The position numbers and the translations under genes are program-made. Of a stretch of DNA of 64,000 nt, positions 53,701 to 63,840 are shown one piece after another. Source of the DNA: Phytophthora sp. 'mugwort' (taxonomy: Eukaryota > Oomycota > Peronosporomycetes > Peronosporales > Peronosporaceae); the NCBI GenBank assembly GCA_033558025.1, contig JAUCEF010000012.1, forward strand, positions 1,736,001 through 1,800,000, in the 5' to 3' direction. The number at the start of each line of letters is the position of its first letter. Within the stretch, counting starts at the first letter, position 1. Under the pieces are notes generated by a model. It searched no databases and had not been told where the DNA came from. It worked only from the letters and a program-made list of their open reading frames with translations.

Positions 53701-54878
53701 TATTGACGGTCGGGCAAAGCGCCACGTTGTCATGTAGTGACGATGCTTTCGCTGCACGGGCCTCGTTCCAAGTGCTCATCACTTCAAAGACTCGTCATGA
53801 GGCAAATGCTGCTGTCATGGTAGCTCTGGATGAAGCTTTCCGTCTAGGACAAGAACGTGTCAATGCAGCTCTTCCTCCGTTCATGGCTCCATCCTTGCAT
53901 CCAACTCTAGCCAATTCGATTGTGTTCATGGCACTGCAACGCACACGTGGAGCACTCAAAGCTCTCGTGCCAAAGAGCGCCCAGACCGAGTTTGTCAAGC
54001 GCGTGGCGTTCCGAAACAAGAGTCTCCTGAAGGATCTTGGCTCTGCTTCGAAAGTTGCAGCCGTTGCACGTCCTTCCATACTGAGTACAAGTGAAGATTC
54101 AGCTACAGCTTCGCATTCGTCTACAAATAACCAGAATGTGGTATCAAACATCGAAACAGACCAAAACTATCGAGAATTGCGACGATTTAGTGCTGAAATA
54201 TCGAAAAGCGCAAGTCAAGTGGGACACAGAAACCCAAATTTATCACAGTGGGAAGCCCAGGCCACCACAGTTTTGCAGTCTCTGTCACAGTTTATTAATT
54301 CACTCAACGAATGGGTAGCAACTGAGGACTGGACGGATACTACAAAGAAATCTCCGTTGCGAGTTTCGACACTGGTACTTTGGGACATCATTTGGCGTGC
54401 CATTACCTCTTGTCTAAAGTTCTGGAGCTCGTCGCTGGACCTTTTTGCTGCATGTGAGCTGCTCTCGATGAAAGAAAGTCGCGTAAAGGCTGTCGAGAAG
54501 GTGTTCATTGAGGTTGTCAGTCGATTTACAGCGCTGCTTCAAGTGGTCGTACACTCTGTCGGAAACGTCCTTGATGATGACATCGCAGTACAGTCGCTTC
54601 TTGTATTTGTGGTGGACTATGTGATGCAACTACCGTCCACGAGACTCGCGGCAGTGTCGGAAAGCGATCTTCTGATCAAGCGGTTCGCTGTTAGGGCAAG
54701 CTCGCTGGTCGTTGCTAAACTTCGAGCGATGGTGTCGACACCAGAGCCAGAGGATGCGGATAAAATTGGAATCGACCTGAACTGGGACCAATGGATCGAC
54801 TCGTCCTCACTCTCCCTTGAGGCTCAGTTTCGACGAGATGTTTGGGAGGCCTCAGCAGCTACAACGACAAAACTGTAG
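50706..54878 (+). CDS. Codanin-1-like protein
   Basis: 1390 residues, one exon, ATG 50706 (MAASGADDADEQLW). The open frame extends upstream, including an ATG at 50607, but that part overlaps CCAAT boxes. The N-terminus (1-300) is low-complexity with EDEFPQLTV and KRRITTTLL; the RRIT at residues 136-139 resembles the B-domain by which codanin-1, HIRA and CAF-1 p60 bind the histone chaperone ASF1. The remainder is helical: AAKLYGFLIRERFVKNTCAE (about 300), DNQLFFFHFLHSCDSYEFSE (about 610), TYFKQLVVLLQLLYRSARLK (about 755), LKAVVEFVVGTVTTDVCEHV (about 960). Order and length (human codanin-1 is about 1230 residues) fit the family. Animal codanin-1 binds ASF1 and limits histone supply. The same role here is inference. 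Confidence 0.82.
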   Translation: MAASGADDADEQLWAAVRGFSDAELHDTQASIRQFHCADASAFFSRSEAPDSSGQNAAISLQLGDKPHRVRVDDFLHVFLDFVHRRVQLHTEARVSGDAPTSAAQEPRSINMATVATFEDEFPQLTVHTSSKPTKRRITTTLLTPKDSAVVARPMPAAIAFPPLGASESTRPPAWAKRSLLEKRMGAASAPSAWQTEPSPTIWGAIKKPEVVTTPAVMTNKRNAAMIASKKNKIVEPSGPQQLQVKKKPESNQVIHLHKASLTQKQKDVAASTIKKSDISSTDFHVNKQAAKLYGFLIRERFVKNTCAELQVVVNLLYQVDCNKARASCKTPLTSDHTLSEFCWRSHCLHFAQLVFHEIEPVLEHLGAELLGLVKHSLRDAEGICQEMLERLDHESRRREELRVAESARIGCQLPVEMKASTVRDFALPFNEETDSRLHYRTPAESLLYTNREKVRDGFLSLLRQFQQKQHSLVGIENAGVAAAAITAARGLLAEVSPENRWWFATFFVQELVQVGSNPFGESDKDLVLKIMEDKLVVKNPDRLRKLHRRFSSQKPLNKTSSSNSNRANGKGGPTNSLKKNRQEIRTNSNEDDATQKFSATFDRMKSYFTDNQLFFFHFLHSCDSYEFSELVKHQLVRQFDTIYETKSPSVDPRKEFTEVVLQLKVVAKFLGYLRFSPQWQVTSSIRGLSAKNAAFKAVEREGIKTLEMARESSLDVKKLLEKSILHASISKCIPWLCDYLSMLSLDRLSSGTTYFKQLVVLLQLLYRSARLKSLGETGLYIAMQIEHIFDVLRLDGGFLHGSDYQSTELFPAREIREALAHEDEALPEESSAATGDDHLPFLYSQVFVQSCVSDLDDLRGFIQTRAQPTRRRNLSLGSSSLMTGQSVTPIRKLRPLQVVLEGDHGPDGISSFTIRHDNVIAASGKKLSKTGFPTHFPSAQEENDRLSEAVFKVHPRLKAVVEFVVGTVTTDVCEHVMTHIVTSRADVLVDWCASESGLLTVGQSATLSCSDDAFAARASFQVLITSKTRHEANAAVMVALDEAFRLGQERVNAALPPFMAPSLHPTLANSIVFMALQRTRGALKALVPKSAQTEFVKRVAFRNKSLLKDLGSASKVAAVARPSILSTSEDSATASHSSTNNQNVVSNIETDQNYRELRRFSAEISKSASQVGHRNPNLSQWEAQATTVLQSLSQFINSLNEWVATEDWTDTTKKSPLRVSTLVLWDIIWRAITSCLKFWSSSLDLFAACELLSMKESRVKAVEKVFIEVVSRFTALLQVVVHSVGNVLDDDIAVQSLLVFVVDYVMQLPSTRLAAVSESDLLIKRFAVRASSLVVAKLRAMVSTPEPEDADKIGIDLNWDQWIDSSSLSLEAQFRRDVWEASAATTTKL

Positions 54879-55981
54879 GAGTATGTACGCAATAGAGTCT
54901 TGTACAGACAAATTTTGATGCTTCTGAAAATCCGATGCTTTAAAGGATGTTTAAAACATTTTCCCGAAAAGGTTGAAGACTGTCCGAGTATTGTCTATTT
55001 CACATCGGGTGAATCGCGCGAAATGTAAGTTATTGGCGATAATCTACGTCTGCGACACCGATTGCGACGCGTAAAGCATCGCCGCTAGTGCTTCACCACA
55101 TACGCCGTCGTGAGTGTCTTAATCATTGTCGTTTCCTTGCCAGGGTCCGTACTTGAATACGGTACGTACGACGAAGCGTCCAAGGCAGATTGTTTAAAGC
55201 TTCACCAACTTAAAGACTTAGTGGGGATTCAACCAAAGAATCCCAAACAGGTTTTTCACCGTGACTTTCATACTTGAAACTTTCCCTGCCGTTGCAAGCA
55301 CTGTCCGCAATGTCGTCTCATTAAGCCACAGCGACAAACTTGATCGGATTCTCCGTTTGTTAGGATTTTGCTTGTTGGACCGGTTACCTATTCCATGAAC
55401 TTGAGCAAATTCGTGCTGAGAAAAGCGTTGTTCACTCCTTCGTTCAGCGTTAGGGGCTTGCATACGTCGTCGCCCATGTATACCCAGTAGATACTAAGGC
55501 AAGCACCTTGGATGCTGCTGAACAAACTTTTTTTAAAAAATCATAACTTCGGACCTCTTCGCCACATTTTCATCTTCGTACTGGTCTCGATTATGGACAC
55601 GTATTTTATCGGGCTACTTCAGGTTACACATGGAGATATTGGTAGCCGCATTGTTCAGCGCCGGGCTCGACCAGTTGTTCTGCAACGGGTTATATCGTAG
55701 CTTTCAGAAAATGTGGTCATTCCTAAATGTGTCAACACCTTTAATTCAGTACCTTTGCATATTTATAGGGGACCTGCCAATTCGAAACCGAGGTGATTTT
55801 GGACAGTGAGTAGGCTGTCTTCTGCCTCTGTCTGTCATTCATAGAAATCCTATTTAAGCGAAACTCATACAAACTTGTGCAGTTTGGAGTTCGTTGGCGG
55901 GAAAACATTGGCGGGAGCTCAACGAACCGGTGGCGCAGGCGCAGCGGCCAACGTTAGCATCGGTCATTTCCAGGAAACATC
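54879..55981. other. Intergenic region, no recognised gene
   Basis: A minus-strand frame at 55218-55463 (RRIRSSLSLWLNETTLRTVL) looks protein-like and could be the N-terminal piece of a transposase, but I cannot name it. The rest is AT-rich. Confidence 0.35.
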
Positions 55982-57082
55982 ATGATTAAAAGCTACACAA
56001 CGGATAGGAAGGAGGTCATCATCGCTCAATTTCACGGAGATGCCGCCGTAGTTGCAGTCGACACAGCTACCGGAGTTCACGAACGAACGATCCGGAAGTG
56101 GCTGTTGGCATCAACAAAGCGCCTGTCTTGAGTGCTGGACGGCCAGGACCGAAGACGTTCTTTGTCGATGCAGCGGAGCAGCATATCTACGAGTGGATCG
56201 TAGGCCGGCAACTCATTGGCCATCCTGTCGGGCGCTCTGAGATCATAGGAAAAGCGCAGGAGGCGGCCTGCTTGGCTGCGGAGTAAATATTGGGGAAGAA
56301 TGTATAAGCGCTTCAAGGCGCACTTTCTTAATATCACCGCCCGATCTGTACAGTCACTCTTGCTAAAGGAACCTGTGCTGTACCAGCAAATCGAACTACC
56401 CCGTTTAATTCGCTAGCTAAGCTCGTCACCGAGTTAAAGATTAACCTCTCACGTATTTCTAATATGGACGATACCGACGTTCAGAAGCAGCTCAAGAGCA
56501 AGAAAGTGGTTGCTGCTCGAGGATCAAGCAACATATGGAGTACGGAGCCTATTGCCAACTTCCACCTCACCATTGTGGCATGCGGAAGTGCTGCTGGCAT
56601 TGTTGTACCACCCGCTCTCGTGCTGCCAAGACAGTGTCGTTACAGTTTCTCGAGGGGTTTGAAGTGGAAGGGGAAGATGTCACTACGTTGCCGTCGGGCT
56701 TCATGAATACAGCCTTGTTTGCCGAATGGCTGCATTTCCCCCTTAATGACCGCTTAGACTGGTTCTCGACGGATGCTCTTCGCGCTACTCGGCTAAGGCG
56801 GTTGCAAGGCCGCACATCTGATCATTCTGCAGGTCTTCTGCCTCCAAACGGCGCGCATCTTCTCCAGCCTCAAAGTTGCCGTATCTCGTATCGCTCGAAA
56901 ACAAAATTCACGAGCTGCTCGGTCAACTTGTGAAGGAACAGGATAATGAACACTACACGATCAGCTGTGACGACGCAATTAACATTGCAATCGTCGCGTG
57001 GAGAGGATCCAAGGTAGGTAGAACTGTTGCGCAAGGTTTCAAAGCTTGCGGACTCTTTCCGCTATCGCTGGATAAGATATGA
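55982..57082 (+). pseudogene. Pogo/Tigger-like (CENP-B type) transposase
   Basis: In changing frames: an N-terminal HTH (HERTIRKWLLASTK), a CENP-B-like second HTH (AGRPGPKTFFVDAAEQHIYE, WIVGRQLIGHPVGRSEII, then MYKRFKAHFLNIT), and a DDE_1 core (MDDTDVQKQLKSKK, ANFHLTIVACGSAAGIVVPP, GFMNTALFAEWL, a LLPPNGAHLLQP-like block). A final SLENKIHELLGQ, VAWRGSKVGRTVAQGFKACG segment follows. It is inactivated by frameshifts and stops. No TIRs were delimited. Confidence 0.7.
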
Positions 57083-57402
57083 ATAATCTTGCGCGGAATG
57101 GTGTGCCCACCTAGCACATGGCTGCAGATGAAGACTGTTGCCGAAGACGAAATCCTGTAGCTGCCATCACAGCCGCTGCACAATATCATTGGTCCACGGT
57201 AATGAAAGCTAATAGGAAGTATAGACAGCGCCTTTTCAGAACTGCCATAATTTTCTTCTCCGTGAACTGGATCGCAAGCGATGCCCAGAGGAAAGAGCTG
57301 GTGACAGAGCTGCCCCTGATTGACAATTACCTTAACTTGATATAATCTATTGGAATATGACCATACTTAGAACTCCTCAAGACATAGTTTTCGATATGTC
57401 CA

Positions 57403-57866
57403 GTGTGCCCGTTATGCTCATCCTGGGTGAAAATCTCAGAGCCCTTTTGTCCGCACAAGGAGCAAGGAACATGCCACTCATGGGATGAAAATTTGTACCA
57501 TTGGTTGGAGGGCTGGCGCCGAAACTTGCGGCGAGAGCGACTATGGGATGCAGCGAATACTATTTTTTTTGAGCTGGAACCTTCGATAGCCGCGCCAATT
57601 AAACTGGGCAGTGGCCAGCTCGCTTTCCTTCTGTGTCCGCTCCAGCAGCGCGCTGTAGTGGTGCCCCTGCAGCCACCTGACCAGGTCGTGTGGTCGCCTG
57701 CTCGCAGCAGCTCGCGAAAGTGCCAGTGCGCCAGCGACAAAGAGTGCCCGGGTACACGCCATCCAGGCGGTTCTCCAGCGCGAAGACGCACGTCGTGCGT
57801 CTTGAGCGCCTCGCGGTACTCGGCCCCCGCGCGTGTGGACACATCGAATAACATAGAGACGTTCAA
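57403..57866 (-). pseudogene. Unrecognised gene fragment with a C2H2-like finger
   Basis: Minus-strand segments REALKTHDVRLRA, HWHFRELLRAGDH, then in another frame HDLVRWLQGHHYSALLERTQ and KESELATAQFNW look like one helical protein with a frameshift near 57680. CSLCGQKGSEIFTQDEHNGH-TGH (about 57420-57470) has the spacing of a zinc finger. I do not recognise the family. Confidence 0.35.
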
Positions 57867-58316
57867 GCGTTCTGCTTGTCTTCCAAACCTTGTCGAACGA
57901 AGGTTGCTCGAGCCTACAGTACCCTATAAATCTTCAGCGTATTTGGCTAAACGACCAAAGTTTGGTCACCAAACTGATTGATAAAGTGTCCGTTGTAAAA
58001 GACACAGGCAACACCACGACCGGATGTTATGCAAATCCGTACAGGTATCGATTCTTACAGGTTCAGAGAACCATATTTATAGTTAGTATGCGGTGAAGGT
58101 ATAGATCTATAGGGTATATTCGGGTTTATGGATACTTGCACGGCCACTTGTACCGCCCCAACTACTCTGGATAAAATCAAGAACTTGTCTTACTAATTTG
58201 ACTTTTTTTTTATTCGAAGCGCGTTCCAGCACATTATTATTAAGAGGTGCCCAACCTATGTGTTGTGTGTGGTTTCCTATGTACGATTTTTAGCGATGTG
58301 AAGGTGGTTATCTCGT

Positions 58317-58355
58317 TCTAATTGTTTAAACCACTAGTGGAGCTAAACAATTAGA
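58317..58355. repeat. Hairpin: 12-bp perfect arms around a nested palindrome
   Basis: TCTAATTGTTTA and TAAACAATTAGA flank a 15-nt loop that itself contains the 10-bp palindrome CCACTAGTGG. This could be a small foldback element or a structured site. Confidence 0.8.
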
Positions 58356-58440
58356 GATTTGAAGAGTCGAATGATTGGGACTTGTTGTCTACTGGACACC
58401 CGCCACAAATGCATTAGCCGACCGACATACTTACAGCAGA

Positions 58441-58515
58441 TATGCCGCGGCATAATGCGGTGGTAATGTAGCCTTCTTTTTGTGTTTATGTTTTCTTTTC
58501 TATGCCGCAGCATAG
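58441..58515. repeat. Pair of related palindromes
   Basis: The perfect 14-bp palindrome TATGCCGCGGCATA (58441-58454) and the near-perfect CTATGCCGCAGCATAG (58500-58515) are 45 bp apart. Both are followed by similar bases (ATGCG / TGCGA), so they look like two copies of one site. Confidence 0.75.
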
Positions 58516-59811
58516 TGCGAGCATATCTCTCGAGGTGCAGATCTGATCTCGATAATTGCCCTATGACCTTAAACTATAAGTCTTGTCTTGATTTTATATA
58601 GGTCAATACAGTCATCACTCTTTGGTGTGCAATTTCGCTTATCCGATGGAATATATTTTATTACGGATGAAACGGGTTACTTCCGCACCTTTGGGTGCCT
58701 CTGAAGATGACGGCAGACATACCTCTTCAACGAACATGCGATATAAACCCTCACGCCGAGCTTCGCGCAGTCCCTAGCCTTGCTTCGCCAAAGTCTCATC
58801 CAGTACGAGGTCAGGAAGCTCCGAGTCATTGTGCCCTGAGTACGAGCTGTGCAATCCAAATGGATGGATTTTAGAGGTGTGCGTGTCAGGATAAAGCCAC
58901 GGGTACATTCCCTGGTAACACCAAGCTTCTATTTGGCAACAGCCTCATTTTAGGCAGTATTAGTTGGACGTAGGCTGCAGTTAAATGCATTTGTTGTGGT
59001 TCATTCAAGCGATAAGTCAACATATATTTTGAATTGTCTGGCTTATCTGCTGTATGTGTCGGTCGGTTAATGGTTTTTTGTAGGCGTCCACTAACCCGAT
59101 TTGGGATTGAGGAGGAAAAGCCTTGCGGCGTAAAAAAAAAAAAGTTATCTCTAAGTATAATAAAGCTACAACTAGACTATAGGCGCTCTATCCTAGATCC
59201 TTCACTCGGCAGGCGATCCATCCATCGAACCGGGTGAGTGCGTAAGCTGCTCTGAGTTCACAGATGAGACATCATTGCTCATACCCCTTCATCTCAGACT
59301 CCATCGAAACTAGTTCGGCCGACAACATTTTGGCACCACGGTGCCCAGATCGTCAACGCAAATACGCTTTCGCAGCACTTGATGAACATTCCGTCGCAAG
59401 TCCCTGAGAATATATACGCCTTGTCGTCCTGGGACATCTCCAGAAAAAGGAAATTCCCGTTCATGTCAACGGCTAGGTCATATACAGAAAGGCTGAGCAG
59501 GACCACGGCTCCGCGCATTGTACAGCCTATCGAATGCGAGATTGATGGGGTTGCCAGGGGTCACTTAAGTCAATGGGGGTTTCCGCTTAACAGCGTTCCA
59601 CCTCGTGCTACAAGCACACTGCATACATGTATATGGTGGATGCGGGAATTGAGCATTACTCTTGAATTGGCCACCAAACACCGACCCGACTTACGAATAT
59701 TGTTGTTAACTAATATATCTAACCATGAAGGCTGCCACCTGTCGTGCGCGATTGATGCTAGTTTATGAGCCCAAACTAGGCCATACCCGAACATACCAAG
59801 TGAATCGATAA

Positions 59812-60797
59812 TGCAGATGAGTGGTGTTGGTGGACGCGCCGGAGGCGGTACCGGAGTTGGAAATGATGACGGTGGTGCAGCCACTGGCGGAGCTGTGGCG
59901 AATCAACAGCAAAACCGAATTGTGAGGGGAAGCAACAAACCTCCGTTTCGAGGGAACGCTAAAGTTGTACAGCGCTGAGCCGGAACTATACCTTGATGAA
60001 GACAAGGCTGGGTCTAGTCGTTGGAACGGAAACTCGACGCGTCACTGACCTAGCACTGCAGACGCCGTTTGACGAGCGGGACAAACTGTCTCTTTCGACA
60101 ATTTTCTGAGGGTTACGTGGATGTCAAAAGAAGATCGACAAAAGGTGTGTTCGATGGCGACCGCTGCCGAGATGTCAATCGTCGATCGTGGCTGGTAAGA
60201 CTCAACGTGACTTCTTTTACGCCGTGCGGCTGCGACGGCAGCTATACCAGCACTCACATATCAGCGGTGAGCACTCACATAGCAACGGCGAGTCGACGAA
60301 AGACTGCTTGAAGATGATGGAAAGTTTACGACAAGAATTACGTAACATGGGCGTAGAGCACGCCACACGTATGCAGAGATGGCGCGAATCCTATTGATGG
60401 TTTGCGATGACACATCGTGAATTGATTGAGCAATTTGACCTGCCGACGAGACAAGGAAACCCACCTACACTCTAACGAGCGACTAATGCGCTCAGATCGA
60501 GAGACGACCGTGACAAAATGGTGAAACTATCTAACGCCAAAGTGAACGGGCTGCTGGAGCCGTGGTAATGAATATTAACAACCTTTCCACGCCCCCCAGT
60601 TAGCACTGGTGTTAGAGGGCAAGCAAAATGTGAAATATTTTCATTGTGGCAACACTGGCCATTTTCGTAGAGACTGTTGGTATTGTAAGAAGCAGAATAA
60701 AGTCCAAGAAAATAAGAAGAACAAGTTAAAGATGATGAAGGAGAAGAAAAACAAGGGCAAAAAGACTCCGAAGATATGTCATGCACGTAAAACATGA
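59812..60797 (+). pseudogene. Copia-C gag
   Basis: A Gly-rich start (MQMSGVGGRAGGGTGVGN) is followed by a frame-shifted body. Near the end the zinc knuckle reads KYFHCGNTGHFRRDC, with Tyr in place of the first Cys of CX2CX4HX4C, then a Lys-rich tail. The knuckle call is good; the body is poorly conserved. Confidence 0.6.
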
Positions 60798-60845
60798 TGA
60801 GCGGTTGCTTCGAACAAGCAGCAGTGATGATGACAGTGATGATCA

Positions 60846-61049
60846 ATGGTAGGCATGGCTGTGAAGCAGACTCGTGCTGGAGAAACACGTGCATGGATGC
60901 TCGACTGTGGCAGCACTACTCACGTGTGCATCGAACACGAGCTGTTTTTTTTTTTTTACGAACATCAAGAAGTCAAAAGAAACCTTCACAGTCTGACAGG
61001 TGAAACGACTAAAGGTGTTAAGAGCGGATCTGCGATGATACCACCGTGA
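60846..61049 (+). pseudogene. Copia-C protease fragment
   Basis: RAWMLDCGSTTHVC is the Copia aspartic protease motif (normally W.lDSGAt.H), here with DCG. A homopolymer T-run at about 60945-60957 distorts the following residues. Confidence 0.65.
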
Positions 61050-61129
61050 GTAAACATGGCGATCGTCCAATGCAGTTACAGTTCCACGAAGTGGAATATT
61101 CACCAAGAGGCTCTACGAATTTGATGAGT

Positions 61130-61980
61130 CTGGTTAGAATGGAAAGGTACAAGTGGACCCCCATTTAGTTCGCCGGATGTGAAAGCAAGAAGAATGTGGT
61201 TAGAATCGCGAAGCACATCGGCTAGAATTAGTCAAGAAAGGCGATCACTACTGGCTGGAAGCATATGATGTTTTTTTTAAATTCGGTCATAGATGGGTCT
61301 CTTGCGATGCCGACCGTTAATGCAGATGCAAGTCCATTAATGAGATGGCATTAATGACTCGGACATTTGAACATTTCGGCTATAAAGGATATATTGGATA
61401 GATAGGAAAGTTGTTGTGGGTATGAAAATACCTAGATATTTATTTAAGCATAAATTTACGTGCTTAAGCTGCAATCCCATTCAAGCATAAGCGAGTGTCC
61501 TACAAGGTGAGCGCAGCAGAAAAGCGTAAAGGTGTGAACTACAAGAGACTCATGTCGTAGGTCTGTGAATATGGGTAAGTACTTACCCGGATTGAAGATC
61601 AATCGTTATCTTCAGCTTATTCAAGATGAGGGTTTTTCCTTCAAGTGTTGTTACCCACTCCACGCACAAGAATGGGTCAAACGGAAACATTATTCGGCTA
61701 ATGAAAGCGCTGTTAGCACAAAGACATCGTATACACAGAACCAGAAGTTATGACAGTGGATAATCGTTTTTTGTCAATGCTGAGCTGAAATCGTTTTTCG
61801 CGGAACGTGGAATGTGTTTGTGCCGACACACCCGTATTCTCCAGAAGAAAATGCATTAGTGGAGAAGCTAAATTGTGTTGGTGAACAAAATGCGTGCGGC
61901 GATGCATGCTGCAGATTTTCCTGCAAATCTGTGGCCGGAAGTACTCTAATACATTGTAGATATCGACAACATGAGTACTA
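61130..61980 (+). pseudogene. Copia-C integrase, left part
   Basis: Readable pieces: a zinc-finger-like CLSCNP (about 61460), GKYLPGLKINRYLQLIQDEG (61565-61625), a degraded first catalytic region, VNAELKSFFAERG (about 61770) and HPYSPEENALVEKLN with the catalytic Glu (about 61828). Then, after a frame change, a DFPANLWPEVL-like and DIDNMS-like stretch ends at the Tc1 target TA (61979-61980). Confidence 0.7.
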
Positions 61981-62188
61981 CACTCCGCGACAGGATAGAT
62001 CACCCACTTTTGCGGGCAAAGCTCCGTTAATATTAGGAGTTAGCGACTACGATTTAGATATACTGCTTCTGTCACCAGTAGAAAGCCGAGGTTTATGCTA
62101 ACGACTGCAGTTTCACAGCCTGCAGGGACCTCCTATACAAGCATTCCAGCAGTGCGACACATTAGATCACCCGCTCAAAGCATACAAA
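61981..62188. repeat. Tc1 left terminal inverted repeat
   Basis: It matches 63348-63563 in reverse complement with roughly 10% differences and small indels. Similarity may extend weakly to about 62215. Confidence 0.85.
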
Positions 62189-62386
62189 TCTAAATATAAA
62201 AATGGTTATCATGTCAATAATGTGTCTTGTTGCCTTTCTTATCTAATACTTCAATGCATCTTCGTGGCATGGACTCAATGAGCGACATTAGCATTGCGAT
62301 GTGTATTGATTCCCAGGCCTCATATAGTGCTGCCTTTAACTGCGGCACACTTTCAAACTGTTTTCCGTTTGCATATACCCTCCTGC

Positions 62387-63312
62387 TCATAATAGACCAT
62401 AAGTTTTTTTTTCAATTGGATGGAGATCTGGGGATTTTGATGACCAGTCGAGCACGTTAATCACTTGCTCAGCAAAAAGACCCTTGGTGCGCTTTGACGC
62501 GTGAATGCTTGCATTGTCCTGCTGGTAGATAAAATCGATACCATAGTTCAGATGAGCAAACGGAAGGAGATACTCGGAGACCGTAAAGACGTAGTCATCT
62601 GAGTTCTGCCTCCCCGTAAGGATCACTAGGGGCGTCTTCCTACGCGAGCTGAAGCCAGCCCAAATCATGACAGAACCGCCACCAGCCTGCCGGCGCTTGG
62701 TCTGGCGGGGTGGCTTGCGCAGGTCACGCCAGTAGTACTGGAAGCCATCGGGTCCAGCTAGGTTCCACTTCTTCTCATCGGAGAAGATAATGGAGTCACA
62801 GATGGTCCCGGCGTCTTTGCGCACCAGCATGGCGCTGGCCCACGCCTTGCGTCGCTTCATGTCCCCTGGGTTGAGGGGGAGCGTGTTCACCATCTTGATG
62901 TACACCCCAACCAGTCCACCCTTGCTAGGGTGCGCTGGATGGTGCGCACCGAGACGGTGAGCTGGAGCTCCGTCTTGAGCTGGGCAGCCGACGACGTGCC
63001 CTTGGTTGCGGTGCAGATGAGACGGCGGGTCTCGCGGTCGGAGAGTGCTGGGGCTGGTCCTGGACGCTTGGCCTCCTGACGTTGCGGTGCGGGCGAGGTG
63101 ACGCGTCTGACAGTGTGAGTGCAGCGCCTCGTGCTCTTTGCAACAGCAAGAGTGCTTAACCCAGCTTCTCGAAGCCCTTGAATCCTGCCCTTCTCGCGCC
63201 CGGTCACTCGAGGCTTCTTCTTACTTGTCATCTCCAACTTTGCATAATGAGCCGCAGGCAGCACCAGGGACAGCGGTCCCCCAGCTCCAGTAACTAGTCT
63301 GATGCCACTCAT
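62387..63312 (-). pseudogene. Tc1 transposase, two frame breaks
   Basis: ATG 63312. N-terminal HTH (REKGRIQGLREAGLSTLAVA, GRPGPAPALS-like linker, RTIQRTLARVDWLG) in the first frame (62887-63312). The catalytic part follows at 62387-62905: IIFSDEKKWNLAGPDG (Asp 1), GGGSVMIWAGFS, IYQQDNASIHASK (Asp 2) and DWSSKSPDLHPIE (Glu), with 34 residues between Asp 2 and Glu, the DD34E spacing of Tc1. Frame breaks lie in the GGGG run near 62909 and in an A9 run (T-run on the plus strand, about 62404-62412) just after the Glu. Beyond that run the usual C-terminus remains readable in another frame. Otherwise all key residues are present, so the copy is young or contains sequencing errors. Confidence 0.88.
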
Positions 63313-63347
63313 TTTTCAATTTGACAATCATTCTTTTACCGTTGGTT

Positions 63348-63563
63348 TTTGTATGCTTTGAGCCGGTGATCTAATGTGTCGCACTGCTGGATGGAAATTT
63401 CTATAGGAGGTTCCCTGCAGGCTGCGAAAGTGTAGTCGTTAGCATAAACCTCGGCTTTCTACTGGTGACGGAAGCAGCATATTTAAATCGTAGTCGCTAA
63501 CTCCTAATATTGACGGAACTTTGCCCACAAAAGTGGGTGGATGATCTATCCTGTCGCGGAGTG
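63348..63563. repeat. Tc1 right terminal inverted repeat
   Basis: Partner of 61981-62188. Its outer end is CCTGTCGCGGAGTG followed by TA. Confidence 0.85.
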
Positions 63564-63565
63564 TA

Positions 63566-63840
63566 CAAGAGCATTGAAGAGAAGGACCCATCGGAGATAT
63601 TGTTCGGCAACAAGCCAGACGTGAACAATATTAGAGTGTGCGGATCGGTGTGATCCGTGCACGTACTAAAAGAAAGGCGAATGACCAAGTTGAGCCCGAA
63701 GGCTGAACCTGTGCTACTACTTGGATTTGCACAAGTAACAACTGGATACCGACTATTACATCTCAGGACGCTTAAAATTGTGGAAGCCCGAAATGAAAAA
63801 AAATTCGAGAAGATATTACAGTGGGGAATACCTACTTGAC
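63566..63840 (+). pseudogene. Copia-C integrase, right part
   Basis: KSIEEKDPSEILFGNKPDVN, NIRVCGSV, then after a stop RRMTKLSPKAEPVLLLGFAQ, VTTGYRLLHLRTLKIVEARN. This is the end of a Copia integrase leading to the RT linker. It follows on in frame from 61978 if the Tc1 is removed. Confidence 0.75.

Larger units (their letters stand above)
57983..59799. other. Intergenic region with palindromes, no recognised gene
   Basis: AT-rich with short unrecognised frames (for example minus strand 59294-59518). A-run at about 59136-59147. Notable hairpins at 58317-58355 and 58441-58515 are listed separately. Confidence 0.4.
61981..63563 (-). mobile_element. Tc1-family DD34E transposon, nearly intact
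   Basis: 1583 bp. Ends are inverted repeats of about 208 (61981-62188) and 216 bp (63348-63563) starting CACTCCGCGACAGG. Both sides are flanked by TA (61979-61980 and 63564-63565), the Tc1/mariner target duplication. Removing the element and one TA makes the Copia-C integrase frame run on into KSIEEKDPSEILFGNKP. It carries one minus-strand transposase. Confidence 0.92.
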
